In this document: piece after piece, positions 13,966 to 22,492 of the stretch | Layout of the letters: every line of letters begins with the position of its first letter | How positions within the stretch are numbered: position 1 is the stretch's first letter | Source: an uncultured Actinomyces sp. | Lineage (GTDB): Bacteria > Actinomycetota > Actinomycetes > Actinomycetales > Actinomycetaceae | Length of the DNA: 32,174 nucleotides | NCBI GenBank assembly: GCA_915063485.1 | Contig: CAJZDJ010000007.1 | Span: 1-32,174, forward strand | Reading direction: 5' to 3' | The notes under the pieces: model-generated | What the model saw: the letters and a program-made list of their open reading frames with translations, nothing else | The model's database searches: none | Told to the model about the DNA's origin: nothing | Position numbers and translations under genes: made by a program

Positions 13966-15093
13966 ATGACCGATGCTGCCGACCTTTCTGTATCCTTACC
14001 CCTGGCCACGCAGCAGCTGGCTACGGTGGACACTTTCCCCAGGGCGCTGGCAGATGACTACCACCTCCTGCTACTAGCCGACGACGTAAATGCTGATGAG
14101 GTTGAGGCCCTGGCATTATCGTTAGACCCGTCAGCTGCGTGGATTGGGGCCGGGCGTCTACAGATTGTGGCCGGCGCGGTTTTGCTAGGGCCCTGGTGGA
14201 TTGGTGACGAAGAACGCGCTGACCTGGGGCTGCCAGCTTGGGTTAGCCAGGTGATGGTGCTTTCAGTGCCGCGTCAGCGCGCCTATTTGGAGCCGGCTTT
14301 GGCGGCTACTGACCCGCTTTTGTCTCTATTTAACGACGGCGGTCCTACCGGTCTTGAGGCTGCGGCGCTGCACGCTTTGCGTCCTATTGCACGCCGTCTA
14401 GCTGGCGCTATCCGAGTGGTAGACACTGGCCAGATTTTCACCCCAGACCCGCACGCCTATATTGGCGTCAGCCTGTACTCGCCGATTTGGCTCACCCCTG
14501 ACGCTGTCCAGGTGGTGCTTGATGATGTCACTTCTGACCAGCGTGACGGCTTTGAGGTGGCCAACCGTCAGCTTTTCGAAAGCCAAGAGATCCCCCGTAT
14601 CACTGGGGAAATGAACTTTAACATCCGCCAGCTTGAAGAGCTGGAAGCACGCCTGGGCTCACACGCCATTGAGGAGGCACGTCGCCTCGCCGCTGAGGCT
14701 GCCGCCTTGCCCCCTTCAGTGCCGCGCGCCGAGGTGGACCACTATTCGCTGTTCCTGCCGGTTTCTCAGGCTCATCCGGGTTGGGGACAGATCCAGGTGT
14801 ATGTGGCTGGGGCCCGTGACCTGCCGGTAGCTTTACTTGGCGAGCAGTGGGCTAATGACGGCGTTATCCGCTATGACGTGCGCTGGCAGCCGCGCAAGAT
14901 GGCTGACGCTTTCAGTGAGAACCTACCCCGCGTGCGTCGTCGTGAACGCACCGCAGCTGCGGCAATGATCGATTCCATTGCTGCCAAACTGGTTGAAGCC
15001 GCAGGTGGCACCGTAGTTGATGACTCTGGCTTTATTGTCACCATTGGGCAGCTGCTAGAGGTTGGCGACGCCGGCTCGGCCCCCAGCGCTTAA
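13966..15093 (+). CDS. Conserved-looking protein of unknown function, downstream of dcd
   Basis: A 375-residue, mostly acidic, soluble protein preceded by AGAGGAA and lying 18 bases after dcd, so probably in the same operon. I do not recognise a domain. Visible features are an Asp-rich N-terminus, a Trp-containing stretch GPWWIGDEERADLGLPAW (about 75-92), an Ala/Glu-rich helical segment (about 222-248) and a basic patch RVRRRERTAAAAMIDSI (about 323-339). No signal peptide or membrane helix. The link to dcd hints at nucleotide or DNA metabolism, but only by position. Confidence 0.85.
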   Translation: MTDAADLSVSLPLATQQLATVDTFPRALADDYHLLLLADDVNADEVEALALSLDPSAAWIGAGRLQIVAGAVLLGPWWIGDEERADLGLPAWVSQVMVLSVPRQRAYLEPALAATDPLLSLFNDGGPTGLEAAALHALRPIARRLAGAIRVVDTGQIFTPDPHAYIGVSLYSPIWLTPDAVQVVLDDVTSDQRDGFEVANRQLFESQEIPRITGEMNFNIRQLEELEARLGSHAIEEARRLAAEAAALPPSVPRAEVDHYSLFLPVSQAHPGWGQIQVYVAGARDLPVALLGEQWANDGVIRYDVRWQPRKMADAFSENLPRVRRRERTAAAAMIDSIAAKLVEAAGGTVVDDSGFIVTIGQLLEVGDAGSAPSA

Positions 15094-15203
15094 CTAGCGC
15101 TTGCCTGGCCCTGGCGCGCAAACTGGCTTATCTGGCGGGCGCGCCTTGGGGTTTGGGCTGTCTCAGCTTTGGGTTGGCGCGACTAAAGCGCGTGCAAAAC
15201 CTG

Positions 15204-16001
15204 TTAGCGCCCAACTCGCGCTTGCAAGGCGCGCACCACCTGGCTGCTTTCGCACCGAGGTACTTGCTGCCACAGCTGCACGGCCTTTGCTAGCTGCTTA
15301 CCCCAGGGGATGCCGTGGGGGAAAAGCGCGTATTCGCTAGCAATCACGCCCAAATAGCGGTTTAACAGCTGGGCACAGGCGGCGGCGTCGTCGATAGCGC
15401 GATGGTGACTGGCTAGCTCAATCCCACACACCTGACAGCAGCGCACTAGCGAGCGAGAGGGCGTATCAATAAACGAGCGTGCCCAGTTCATGGTGCACAC
15501 TTGCGGAATTTTGCGCGGCAACGCCGCCGCTCCCAGCTCCAGGCGCAAGGAGGGCAGCAAAAAACTGGCGTCAAAGCGAATATTGTGGGCCACCAGCACT
15601 CGCCCACGCAGCAGTTCAACCAGGGCCGGGGCTAAAGTGCCCAGCTCAGGGGCGTCGGTGAGATCGTCGGAGGTGATGCCGTGAATGCGAGTGGGGCCCG
15701 GGTGACGGTGCGGGTTGACCAGGGAGTCCCAGCGCAGCTGCTCACGCCCGTGCGGGTCGAGCAGCACTACGCCCACCTCGATGATTGCCTCGTCTTGCGG
15801 CTCTAGTCCGGTGGTTTCTAAATCGACGACGGCGTAGCCCAGTCCGCGCGGATCAGCTTGGTATTCCAGCCCGCGCGGATCGGCTTGGCGCTGGTAGGCC
15901 CTAATACGCTGATACAGCTCTAGGCCCTCTTGCGCTCTGCCTTGCCAGGCAGGACCGTCTTGCGGCTGGGCTTGTGAGGTGCCGGTTTGTGCTCTGTTCA
16001 T
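15204..16001 (-). CDS. DnaQ-like 3'-5' exonuclease (DEDDh family)
   Basis: A nuclease of the proofreading (epsilon) superfamily, 265 residues. Exo I is VDLETTG (Asp60, Glu62), Exo II is VAHNIRFDASFL, and Exo III is HRAIDDAAACAQLL, with the His of the DEDDh type. Before the domain lies a perfect-looking nine-residue duplication, QADPRGLEY and QADPRGLGY (39-56). I start at ATG 16001, which overlaps the upstream stop as ATGA; a TTG at 16034 is possible but less likely. It is the third gene of a coupled operon after xthA and a hydrolase gene. Role in DNA repair or RNA trimming is inferred. Confidence 0.9.
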   Translation of the reverse strand: MNRAQTGTSQAQPQDGPAWQGRAQEGLELYQRIRAYQRQADPRGLEYQADPRGLGYAVVDLETTGLEPQDEAIIEVGVVLLDPHGREQLRWDSLVNPHRHPGPTRIHGITSDDLTDAPELGTLAPALVELLRGRVLVAHNIRFDASFLLPSLRLELGAAALPRKIPQVCTMNWARSFIDTPSRSLVRCCQVCGIELASHHRAIDDAAACAQLLNRYLGVIASEYALFPHGIPWGKQLAKAVQLWQQVPRCESSQVVRALQARVGR

Positions 16002-16978
16002 AGGGTGGCGATCTGCTGATTTAGTAGCGGCCAAAGCCGCTTGTGAACCTGGCTGAAAGGCTTAGCTCCCAAAAATGCGGCGCTGCGCCCAGTGGCTGGA
16101 TCAACCCAAATAAAGGAGCCGGCCTGGCCAAAGTGGCCAAAGGTTTGCATCGACTGGGCGCGGCTGAGCCAATGTGGCTGCTTAGCCCCATAAACCTCAA
16201 ACCCCAAGGCAAAATCGCAAGGGTTTTGTTTGCCATAGCCAGGTAGCACCCCAGATAGGCCCGGGAAGGCTACGCTAGTAAACAGTTTGGCGGTATCTAC
16301 GCTAACCAGGGTGGGGGCGGCCAGCTCGCGCGTGAAAGCAGCCAAATCAAGCGCATTACCTACTCCAGAGTGGGCCGGTGAGCCCGGAATTAAGATACTG
16401 GCCAGGCCCAGTGGCTCCAGCACGCTTAGCTCCACCCATTGATCAAGCTGGTAGCCGGTGGCCTGCTCCAGCGCCTGCCCTAGCAGTTCAATGCCGCGAT
16501 TAGAGTAGATACGTTTAGTGCCCGGCGCGGCTAGAACGCTGTCGTCATTAGGGGCCACGCCGCTGGCGTGGGCTAACAGGTGGCGCACACTCGCCCCGGG
16601 CAGGTGCGGGCCCACTGGGGCATCTAGATCAAGTAGGGCGCGCTCATAGGCCACCGCCGCCGCCCAAGCCACCAACGGTTTAGTGACTGAGGCAAAAGCA
16701 AAATCGCTCTCCACCTGGCCACCCTGGGCTAGTACCTGACCGCATTGGCTGACCACCAGCGCCGTCGGAAAATCAAAGTCAGCCAAAGCACTTAGCGAGG
16801 TGGCGGGGCTGGGCGAGGCGGCGGGGCTGGGCGAGGTGGTAGGGCTAGGGGAGGCGGCGGGGCTGGGCGAGGTGTCGGGGCTGGGCGAGGCGGCAGGACT
16901 AGGGGAGACAGCGGCGCTAGGGGATATTGCAGAGTTAGGAGAGGTGGCAGCGTTAGAAGCTACAGAAGAAAACGGCAT
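15998..16978 (-). CDS. Beta-lactamase-like serine hydrolase with Ser-Pro repeat leader
   Basis: A 326-residue protein of the class C beta-lactamase/DD-peptidase fold. The catalytic S-x-x-K is SVTK (97-100), the Y-x-N motif is YSN (158-160), and HFGQAGS near residue 293 stands in for the third (K/H-T/S-G) motif. Residues 20-60 are a low-complexity run of six-residue units such as SPSPAA, SPSPDT and SPSPTT. No signal peptide is seen before it, which is odd for a cell-wall enzyme with a Pro-rich linker. It begins one base inside the xthA stop (TGATG) and is coupled to the exonuclease downstream. Substrate unknown; esterase activity is as likely as cell-wall activity. Confidence 0.87.
   Translation of the reverse strand: MPFSSVASNAATSPNSAISPSAAVSPSPAASPSPDTSPSPAASPSPTTSPSPAASPSPATSLSALADFDFPTALVVSQCGQVLAQGGQVESDFAFASVTKPLVAWAAAVAYERALLDLDAPVGPHLPGASVRHLLAHASGVAPNDDSVLAAPGTKRIYSNRGIELLGQALEQATGYQLDQWVELSVLEPLGLASILIPGSPAHSGVGNALDLAAFTRELAAPTLVSVDTAKLFTSVAFPGLSGVLPGYGKQNPCDFALGFEVYGAKQPHWLSRAQSMQTFGHFGQAGSFIWVDPATGRSAAFLGAKPFSQVHKRLWPLLNQQIATL
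16797..16925. repeat. 18-bp minisatellite in the hydrolase gene
   Basis: About seven tandem 18-bp units with slight changes, encoding alternating SPSPxx blocks. As the unit is a multiple of three, gain or loss of copies would change linker length without breaking the frame. Confidence 0.8.
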
Positions 16979-17781
16979 CAGTTAACATCCAAATCAAAAT
17001 CCGCGATTACCGGCACGTGATCAGAAGCGCCCTTACCTTTACGCTCGTCACGATCAATAACCACGCTAGTGGCTAGCTGCGCCAAAGCTGGCGAAGCCAA
17101 CATAAAGTCAATACGCATCCCCTTATTCTTGGGGAAAGCTAGGCCCTTATAGTCCCAATAGGTGTAGCCCTGGGCTAGGGGGCGCGTGATCTCAACCAGT
17201 CCGGCCTGCTCTAGGGAGGCGAAAGCGGCGCGTTCAGGGGCTGAAACGTGGGTTTTGCCCTCCCAGTCGGCAATATCCCACACGTCAGTGTCCAGTGGCG
17301 CCACATTCCAGTCGCCCACAAAAACGGTTTTTTGCTCAGGAGCCTTGGCTAAACTTTCGGCCACATCCTGACGCAAAGCCGCAAACCAGTCCAGTTTGTA
17401 GCGGTAGTGAGGGTGGTCTAGTTCGCGCCCGTTAGGGGCGTAAATGCTCCACACTCGCACTCCGGCGCAGGTGGCCGCCAGGGCCCTAGCTTCGACGACG
17501 CCGTCCTGGTCAGCTTTAGCGGCCCAGGTGGGTTGACCAGGGAATTGATGTACGACATCAGACAATCCGATGCGCGAGGCGATAGCCACCCCATTCCACT
17601 GATTTAAACCATGTGCTACCACTTCATAGCCGGCCTGTGTAAAAGCCTCAGTAGGGAACTGATCGGGGCGGCATTTAATTTCTTGCATTGCCAACACATC
17701 CGTGTCACTGCGCTCTAAAAAGGCAATAACTCGATCAATGCGGGCGCGGATAGAGTTGACGTTCCAGGTGGCTAAACGCAT
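16978..17781 (-). CDS. xthA: Exodeoxyribonuclease III / AP endonuclease
   Basis: A 267-residue base-excision repair enzyme that cuts DNA at abasic sites and trims 3' ends. Family motifs are clear: TWNVNSIRAR (5-14), QEIKC with the metal-binding Glu34, WSIYAPNG, GDWNVAPLDTDV and SDHVPVIADF at the end, with the catalytic Asp-His pair. Length is normal. On the minus strand a TACGCT -10 element ends six bases before the ATG and no ribosome site is present, so it may be leaderless. It leads a three-gene operon with overlapping starts and stops. Confidence 0.96.
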   Translation of the reverse strand: MRLATWNVNSIRARIDRVIAFLERSDTDVLAMQEIKCRPDQFPTEAFTQAGYEVVAHGLNQWNGVAIASRIGLSDVVHQFPGQPTWAAKADQDGVVEARALAATCAGVRVWSIYAPNGRELDHPHYRYKLDWFAALRQDVAESLAKAPEQKTVFVGDWNVAPLDTDVWDIADWEGKTHVSAPERAAFASLEQAGLVEITRPLAQGYTYWDYKGLAFPKNKGMRIDFMLASPALAQLATSVVIDRDERKGKGASDHVPVIADFDLDVN

Positions 17782-17787
17782 AGGACA

Positions 17788-17793
17788 AGCGTA
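17788..17793 (-). promoter_or_regulatory. -10 element for a leaderless xthA operon transcript
   Basis: On the minus strand TACGCT (TANNNT pattern) ends six bases before the xthA ATG, matching the arrangement at dcd. Confidence 0.45.
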
Positions 17794-17990
17794 ACGGTTT
17801 GATTGCAGTTGAGCGTACCTGCGCGCGGGGGAGCGTAAAAATGGCTGCTGAGCTGGGTATGTAGCTGCATATAGGGCTCGGGCAGCTGCGTATAGGGCCT
17901 GGTAGAGCTTAGTAAAAGGCGAAAACTAGGTAAACTATTTGTTATAACCGCAGGTCAAACGGTTTAGTGTGCGGTTGTGTTCGATTTCGT

Positions 17991-18019
17991 TTGACTTGAG
18001 TGGGGGCAGTTATTAATCT
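17991..18019 (+). promoter_or_regulatory. Candidate promoter of the sugar ABC importer operon
   Basis: TTGACT (17991-17996) and TAATCT (18014-18019) are 17 bases apart. Nearby AAAC/GTTT half-sites (CAAACGGTTTAG around 17957-17968) might be a LacI-type operator, but the symmetry is imperfect. The remainder of 17794-17990 shows no gene. Confidence 0.45.
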
Positions 18020-18035
18020 AAGTAAACAAGAGCAA

Positions 18036-18084
18036 CGCTGCTACCGCAGCGCGGTTACAGAATATGCGCCGCCCCTAGCGCATA
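18036..18084 (+). promoter_or_regulatory. Two leader hairpins before the binding-protein gene
   Basis: CGCTGC/GCAGCG (18036-18051, loop TACC) and TATGCGC/GCGCATA (18063-18084, eight-base loop) lie in the untranslated leader just before the ribosome site AAAGGAG (18088-18094). They could be operators or could stabilise the mRNA. Confidence 0.4.
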
Positions 18085-18102
18085 CTCAAAGGAGAGAACT
18101 AA

Positions 18103-19416
18103 ATGCGAACCCTCAGCATTACTCGCCGCCAGGCCCTGGTTGGTGCTTCCGCTACCGCTATCCTGGCGACCTTAGCTGCATGTAGCGGCAAAGACGATAA
18201 GTCATCTGGTGGCAAGGTAGAAATCAACTACTGGCACCGCCTGCCCGACAAGGACGGTATGACCAAGGTGCAGACCGTCGTCGACCAGTGGAACAAGGAA
18301 AACCCCAACATCCACGTAAACGTCAAGAAGTTTGACGGCCAGGCCTCCGAGTCTTACGCAAAGATCGCCCAGGCAGTGAAGGCTGGCAACGCCCCCGACC
18401 TAGCCCAGGTTGGCTACGGTGAAATCGCCTCCGTATATCTAGAAGGCTCCCTAGAAGACGTAGCCAAGGAAATCAAGGCTGGCGGCTATGAAAAGCACTT
18501 CGCAGCCGGCCCCATGGGCCAGTGCAAGCTCGGTGACGTGGTAGTTGGTCTACCTCAGGACACCGGCCCGCTGGTATACGTCTACGACAAGGCCGCCTTC
18601 GACGCCATCGGCATCAAGGCCCCCACCACCTGGGCTGAGCTGAAGGAAGCTGCCAAGAAGGCCAAGGAAAAGGGCAAGTACATTGCCACCTGGCAGCAGG
18701 ACGAGGTTGGCTACCAGATCTCCGGTCAAGCCGCCGCCGCCGGCGCCCACTGGTACAAGCCTGAAGGCGACAAGTGGAAGGTAGAGGTCACCGACGCCGC
18801 CTCCAAGAAGGTAGCCACCTTCCTACAGGAACTAAACGACGAAGGCCTGGCCCTCAAGCTCTCCGACGGGCGCTGGGGCAAGGAGTGGATCGCCAAGCTC
18901 AAGGACGGCACCATTATCGGTACCGTTGCCGCTGGTTGGGAGCCCGGCTTCATGCTCGGCGACCTAGGTAAGGACGCCACCAGCTGGCAGGTCACCTACC
19001 TACCCACCGAGGACGGCAAGAAGGTTACCGGTGCTGACGGTGGTTCCGCCGTCGCCGTCATCAAGGGCTGCAAGCACAAGGAAGAAGCGCTCAAGTTCGC
19101 TGACTGGTTCAACACCCAGGTGCCCGCACTGGTCTCCCAGGGTCTGGTAGTAGCCGCTACCACCGCCAAGCCTGAGACCCCTGCAGCCATGAAGAAGCTC
19201 TGGGGTGGCCAGGACGTCTACGGCTTCCTTGCCGAAGCTAACAACACCATGGTCACCGACTTCCCCTACATCCCCACTTGGTTCACCGTAACCGAGAAGA
19301 TGAAGGAGCCCGGCGGTAAGGTCACCAGCGGCTCTGCCAAGGTTGAAGACGTTTTGACCACCGCTCAGACGGTGTCTGTTTCCACCCTGAAGGAAAAGAA
19401 CATCGGCGTAGCCTGA
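18103..19416 (+). CDS. Sugar ABC transporter substrate-binding lipoprotein
   Basis: A 437-residue family 1 solute-binding protein that would capture a sugar outside the membrane and pass it to the two permeases encoded downstream. The N-terminus has a twin-arginine-like TRRQAL and a lipobox LAAC with lipidated Cys27, so export through the Tat route and membrane anchoring are likely. VEINYWHRLPDKDG, APDLAQVGYGEIASVYLEGS and the AAGWEPGF region are typical of oligosaccharide-binding members. Codon use is strongly biased to C-ending codons, suggesting high expression. Start supported by AAAGGAG eight bases upstream. The exact sugar cannot be told. Confidence 0.95.
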   Translation: MRTLSITRRQALVGASATAILATLAACSGKDDKSSGGKVEINYWHRLPDKDGMTKVQTVVDQWNKENPNIHVNVKKFDGQASESYAKIAQAVKAGNAPDLAQVGYGEIASVYLEGSLEDVAKEIKAGGYEKHFAAGPMGQCKLGDVVVGLPQDTGPLVYVYDKAAFDAIGIKAPTTWAELKEAAKKAKEKGKYIATWQQDEVGYQISGQAAAAGAHWYKPEGDKWKVEVTDAASKKVATFLQELNDEGLALKLSDGRWGKEWIAKLKDGTIIGTVAAGWEPGFMLGDLGKDATSWQVTYLPTEDGKKVTGADGGSAVAVIKGCKHKEEALKFADWFNTQVPALVSQGLVVAATTAKPETPAAMKKLWGGQDVYGFLAEANNTMVTDFPYIPTWFTVTEKMKEPGGKVTSGSAKVEDVLTTAQTVSVSTLKEKNIGVA

Positions 19417-19430
19417 TTCGCAGCCTAAAA

Positions 19431-19463
19431 CGGGGGTGCTTGGCATATTTGCTAGCACCCCCG
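19431..19463 (+). terminator. Intercistronic hairpin after the binding-protein gene
   Basis: CGGGGGTGCT (19431-19440) pairs perfectly with AGCACCCCCG (19454-19463) across a 13-base loop, with no T-run. Such hairpins between binding-protein and permease genes often protect the upstream mRNA or reduce read-through, giving more binding protein than permease. Confidence 0.7.
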
Positions 19464-19607
19464 CCTGCTGCAACCGCATTTTTAACGCTTTAAAACTTTC
19501 ATAACCAGTTAGCCGGCACGGCGCTGGCAGCACTATTTGCTTGTGCGCTACAAGCGCGCGCCTAATTCGCGCTGCATTACGCACCTAATTAAGGGGAGGA
19601 GATGAAA

Positions 19608-20531
19608 ATGTCAGCTGCGAGCTCGTATACAGAAAATAAGGCGACAATCCGTGCCCGCAAATTACGCGATTTGCGTTATGGGTGGGCTTTTAGTGCCCCC
19701 TTCACAATTCTTTTCGGCCTGACATTTATTGTCCCAATTATTGTCTCGATCTACCAATCCTTCTTTAAGACCACCACAGCGGGAGGGTTGTATGGTGGCG
19801 GCAAGCAAATCACCAAATTCGTTGGCCTAGACAACTACGTTGCGGTAGTTACCAACGAACAGTTCTGGCAAGGCATGGGGCGAGTAATGCTCTTTGGTCT
19901 GTTCCAGATTCCTTTCATGATTATCGCCGCCCTGGCTCTGGCCCTAGTGCTGGACTCCTACCTGCTCAAACGCCCCACCGTGTTCCGTTTGGGTTACTTT
20001 TTGCCCTACGCCATTCCCGGCGTGGTGGCTGCCATGATGTGGATGTACCTGTACAGCCCCCAGCTTTCACCGCTGGCCAGTGTCATCCCCATTAATTTCT
20101 TCGACAAAAACATCATTTTGGCCTCCATGGCCAATATGACCACCTGGACTTTCACCGGCTACAACATGCTGGTGTTCCTGGCTGCGCTGAAAGCTATCCC
20201 CACTGATCTATATGAGGCTGCCCGCCTTGACGGCTGCTCTGGTTTCCAGGTGGCCATGAAGATCAAGGTGCCAATGCTGACAAATGCCGCCCTGCTGACT
20301 GTGTTGCTATCGATTATCGGCACAATCCAGCTGTTCAATGAGCCTACGGTGATGCGCGCCGGGCAGTCGTGGATGGGCAACAGCTACACCCCCATGATGA
20401 TGGCCTACTCCACCATGATGACCTCACCCGGTAACCCCAATATGGCTTCTGCTATTTCCATGACTATGGCCATTATTGCCGCACTATTGGCGGCGGTATA
20501 TGCCTTCGTACAGACTCGGGGTAAGCGCTGA
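19608..20531 (+). CDS. Sugar ABC transporter permease (MalF type)
   Basis: A 307-residue membrane protein with six helices, first of two permeases of the importer. The EAA loop that contacts the ATPase reads EAARLDGCSGFQVAMKIKVP. I start at ATG 19608 because GGGGAGG (19593-19599) is eight bases away; ATG 19602 is too close to it. The next gene overlaps its stop by one base (TGATG). Confidence 0.95.
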   Translation: MSAASSYTENKATIRARKLRDLRYGWAFSAPFTILFGLTFIVPIIVSIYQSFFKTTTAGGLYGGGKQITKFVGLDNYVAVVTNEQFWQGMGRVMLFGLFQIPFMIIAALALALVLDSYLLKRPTVFRLGYFLPYAIPGVVAAMMWMYLYSPQLSPLASVIPINFFDKNIILASMANMTTWTFTGYNMLVFLAALKAIPTDLYEAARLDGCSGFQVAMKIKVPMLTNAALLTVLLSIIGTIQLFNEPTVMRAGQSWMGNSYTPMMMAYSTMMTSPGNPNMASAISMTMAIIAALLAAVYAFVQTRGKR

Positions 20532-21454
20532 TGGCTGAGCTACTAAATAAAACAGAATTTGCGCACCTAGAAGATGGCCGCGTTTATCGGGTTTCGCGTA
20601 ACGCTTGGTCGCGTTCTTTGGAACCAAGCCGTTTCGCCAAAATCGTCACCTGGGTGGTTTTGGTGGCGGTATTAGTTTACTTCCTATTCCCGATTTACTG
20701 GTTGATTATTTCTTCCACTAAAACTAACGCGGATCTAGGCGATTCTAACGGCCTATGGTTTGCGCACAATGCCGCAGCTGAGAACTATCAAAAGCTGATG
20801 GGCACCACCAACGGTCACTTTTGGCGTTGGGTAGCTAACTCAGTGCTGTACTCCACCGCTGCCGGCGCTATTGGCACCCTGGTTTCGGTGATGGCTGGAT
20901 ACGGCATGGCTAAATTTAAGTTCTTTGGCCGTAACGTGTTGCAGCTGGTGGTTATGGCTGGTTTGCTGCTGCCGATCGCACTGCTAACCATTCCGCTCTA
21001 CATTGTGATGCACTCACTGGGGCTAACTGACACTATCTGGTCAATTATTTTGCCTAGCTGCGTTAGCCCATTTGGGGTGTTTTTGGGGCGCATGTATGCC
21101 CAAACTTCTGTGCCCGACGAGCTGCTAGAGGCCGCCCGTATCGACGGCGCCGGTGAAAGCCGCATCTTCTTCACCATGGTGCTGCGACTGCTGGCCCCGG
21201 CTATGGTCACCATTTTCCTGTTCATCTTTGTGGCCACCTGGAACAACTTCCTGTTGCCGTTGATGATGGTTACCAACAATGAGCAGCTCAAGCCGGTCAC
21301 TCTCGGTTTGTACGGCATGATGAGCTACTTCAGCCCAACTTACGGGGCAGTTTTGCAAGGTGCGCTCTTCGGGGTGCTGCCTTTGATGGCACTGTTTCTA
21401 TTCTTGCAGCGATACTGGCAATCCGGACTTGCAGCGGGGTCGGTTAAAGGCTGA
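20531..21454 (+). CDS. Sugar ABC transporter permease (MalG type)
   Basis: The second permease, 307 residues and six helices, with the EAA loop EAARIDGAGESRIFFTMVLR. It follows the first permease with a one-base overlap. No ATPase gene is found in the operon; as in many actinobacteria the importer would rely on a shared MsiK-type ATPase encoded elsewhere. A strong terminator follows. Confidence 0.95.
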   Translation: MAELLNKTEFAHLEDGRVYRVSRNAWSRSLEPSRFAKIVTWVVLVAVLVYFLFPIYWLIISSTKTNADLGDSNGLWFAHNAAAENYQKLMGTTNGHFWRWVANSVLYSTAAGAIGTLVSVMAGYGMAKFKFFGRNVLQLVVMAGLLLPIALLTIPLYIVMHSLGLTDTIWSIILPSCVSPFGVFLGRMYAQTSVPDELLEAARIDGAGESRIFFTMVLRLLAPAMVTIFLFIFVATWNNFLLPLMMVTNNEQLKPVTLGLYGMMSYFSPTYGAVLQGALFGVLPLMALFLFLQRYWQSGLAAGSVKG

Positions 21455-21511
21455 TAATAGAGACCTCAGCAGCTGCGATGTACCCCCATGTTTTCCGCAG
21501 CTGGCTGGGCT

Positions 21512-21556
21512 GCGGTGGCTCGCATTCGCCCCTAACGTGCGGGCCACCGCCTTTTT
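21512..21556 (+). terminator. Terminator of the sugar ABC operon
   Basis: GCGGTGGC (21512-21519) pairs with GCCACCGC (21543-21550), with an inner CGCA/TGCG extension, then CTTTTT. A classic intrinsic terminator. Confidence 0.9.
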
Positions 21557-21687
21557 ATGCTCATTTTTAGGCGACGACGACGGCGCCCGACTTACCTTTA
21601 AATGTTGCGTCCCTGCAGGCTTGGTAGCTGCGTCCAGCTTCGTTTCGTCGCTCGCGTCCTTACCGGCCCCAGCCCAGCGTTGGCTGG

Positions 21688-21693
21688 TAACCT
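21688..21693 (+). promoter_or_regulatory. -10 element for a leaderless SDR-tpx-pyrE transcript
   Basis: TAACCT ends six bases before ATG 21700, with no ribosome site in between: the same pattern as at dcd and xthA. Confidence 0.45.
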
Positions 21694-21699
21694 CAACTT

Positions 21700-22476
21700 A
21701 TGGGAACAGCACTTATTACCGGTGCCAGCGAGGGGATCGGCCTCGAATTTGCCTGGCAGTTAGCCGAGGCGCAACACAACCTCGTACTGGTGGCCCGGCG
21801 TCGGCAAAAATTAGAAGAAATTGCAGCCAAAATCCACAACCTAGCCGGTGTCAAGGTGGAGGTGCTGGCCGCAGACCTATCCACTCAGGCGGGTGTTGAC
21901 GCGGTAGCTGAGCGCATCCGTTCCACCCAGCTGCCCCCAATCGGGCTGCTAGTTAACAATGCTGGCTTTGGGCTGGGTCAATCCTTTATCGACGGTGATA
22001 TGGGGCGCGAACTAGACGCCCTAAACGTAATGGTGCGGGCCGTTATGGAACTTAGCCGCGCCGCCACCGACGTAATGATTCCACGCGGTCACGGTGCCAT
22101 CTTGAACGTAGCCTCAGTAGCCGCCCGCACCGTCATGGGTACCTACAGTGCCCACAAAGCCTGGGTAGCTACCTTTACTGAGTCACTTTCCACCGAGCTG
22201 GCGGGCACCGGCGTCACCGCCACCGTGCTACTGCCGGGCCTAACCCGCTCCGGTTTCCACGCCGCCGCCCACATTGACGACACCCAATGGCCAAAATTCG
22301 TGTGGCTAGAAAGCCAATACCTGGTAAGCCAAGCCCTAGACGCTGTCCGTAAAGGTCGCGTCTACTGCGTGCCCTCACTGCGCTACGCCCTTAGCGAGGC
22401 TGTGCTGCGCCGTCTGCCGCGCTGCGGGGTGCGCTATTTCGTGGGCGCCTCAAGGGTGGCCGCCACCCACTACTGA
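21700..22476 (+). CDS. Short-chain dehydrogenase/reductase
   Basis: A 258-residue NAD(P)-dependent oxidoreductase with a Rossmann fold. The cofactor motif is TGASEGIG (7-14), followed by NNAG (86-89), and the catalytic residues are Ser139, Tyr149 and Lys153 (YSAHK). ARRRQK after the second strand suggests NADP preference. Similar proteins are annotated as DltE/YqjQ-like short-chain dehydrogenases; substrate unknown. tpx begins 16 bases later. Confidence 0.93.
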   Translation: MGTALITGASEGIGLEFAWQLAEAQHNLVLVARRRQKLEEIAAKIHNLAGVKVEVLAADLSTQAGVDAVAERIRSTQLPPIGLLVNNAGFGLGQSFIDGDMGRELDALNVMVRAVMELSRAATDVMIPRGHGAILNVASVAARTVMGTYSAHKAWVATFTESLSTELAGTGVTATVLLPGLTRSGFHAAAHIDDTQWPKFVWLESQYLVSQALDAVRKGRVYCVPSLRYALSEAVLRRLPRCGVRYFVGASRVAATHY

Positions 22477-22492
22477 GAGACATAATTTAACT

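Noticed and set aside
16797..16925. CRISPR-like repeat array
   Set aside because: Units are 18 bp, tandem without spacers, and encode an in-frame Ser-Pro run inside a hydrolase gene.
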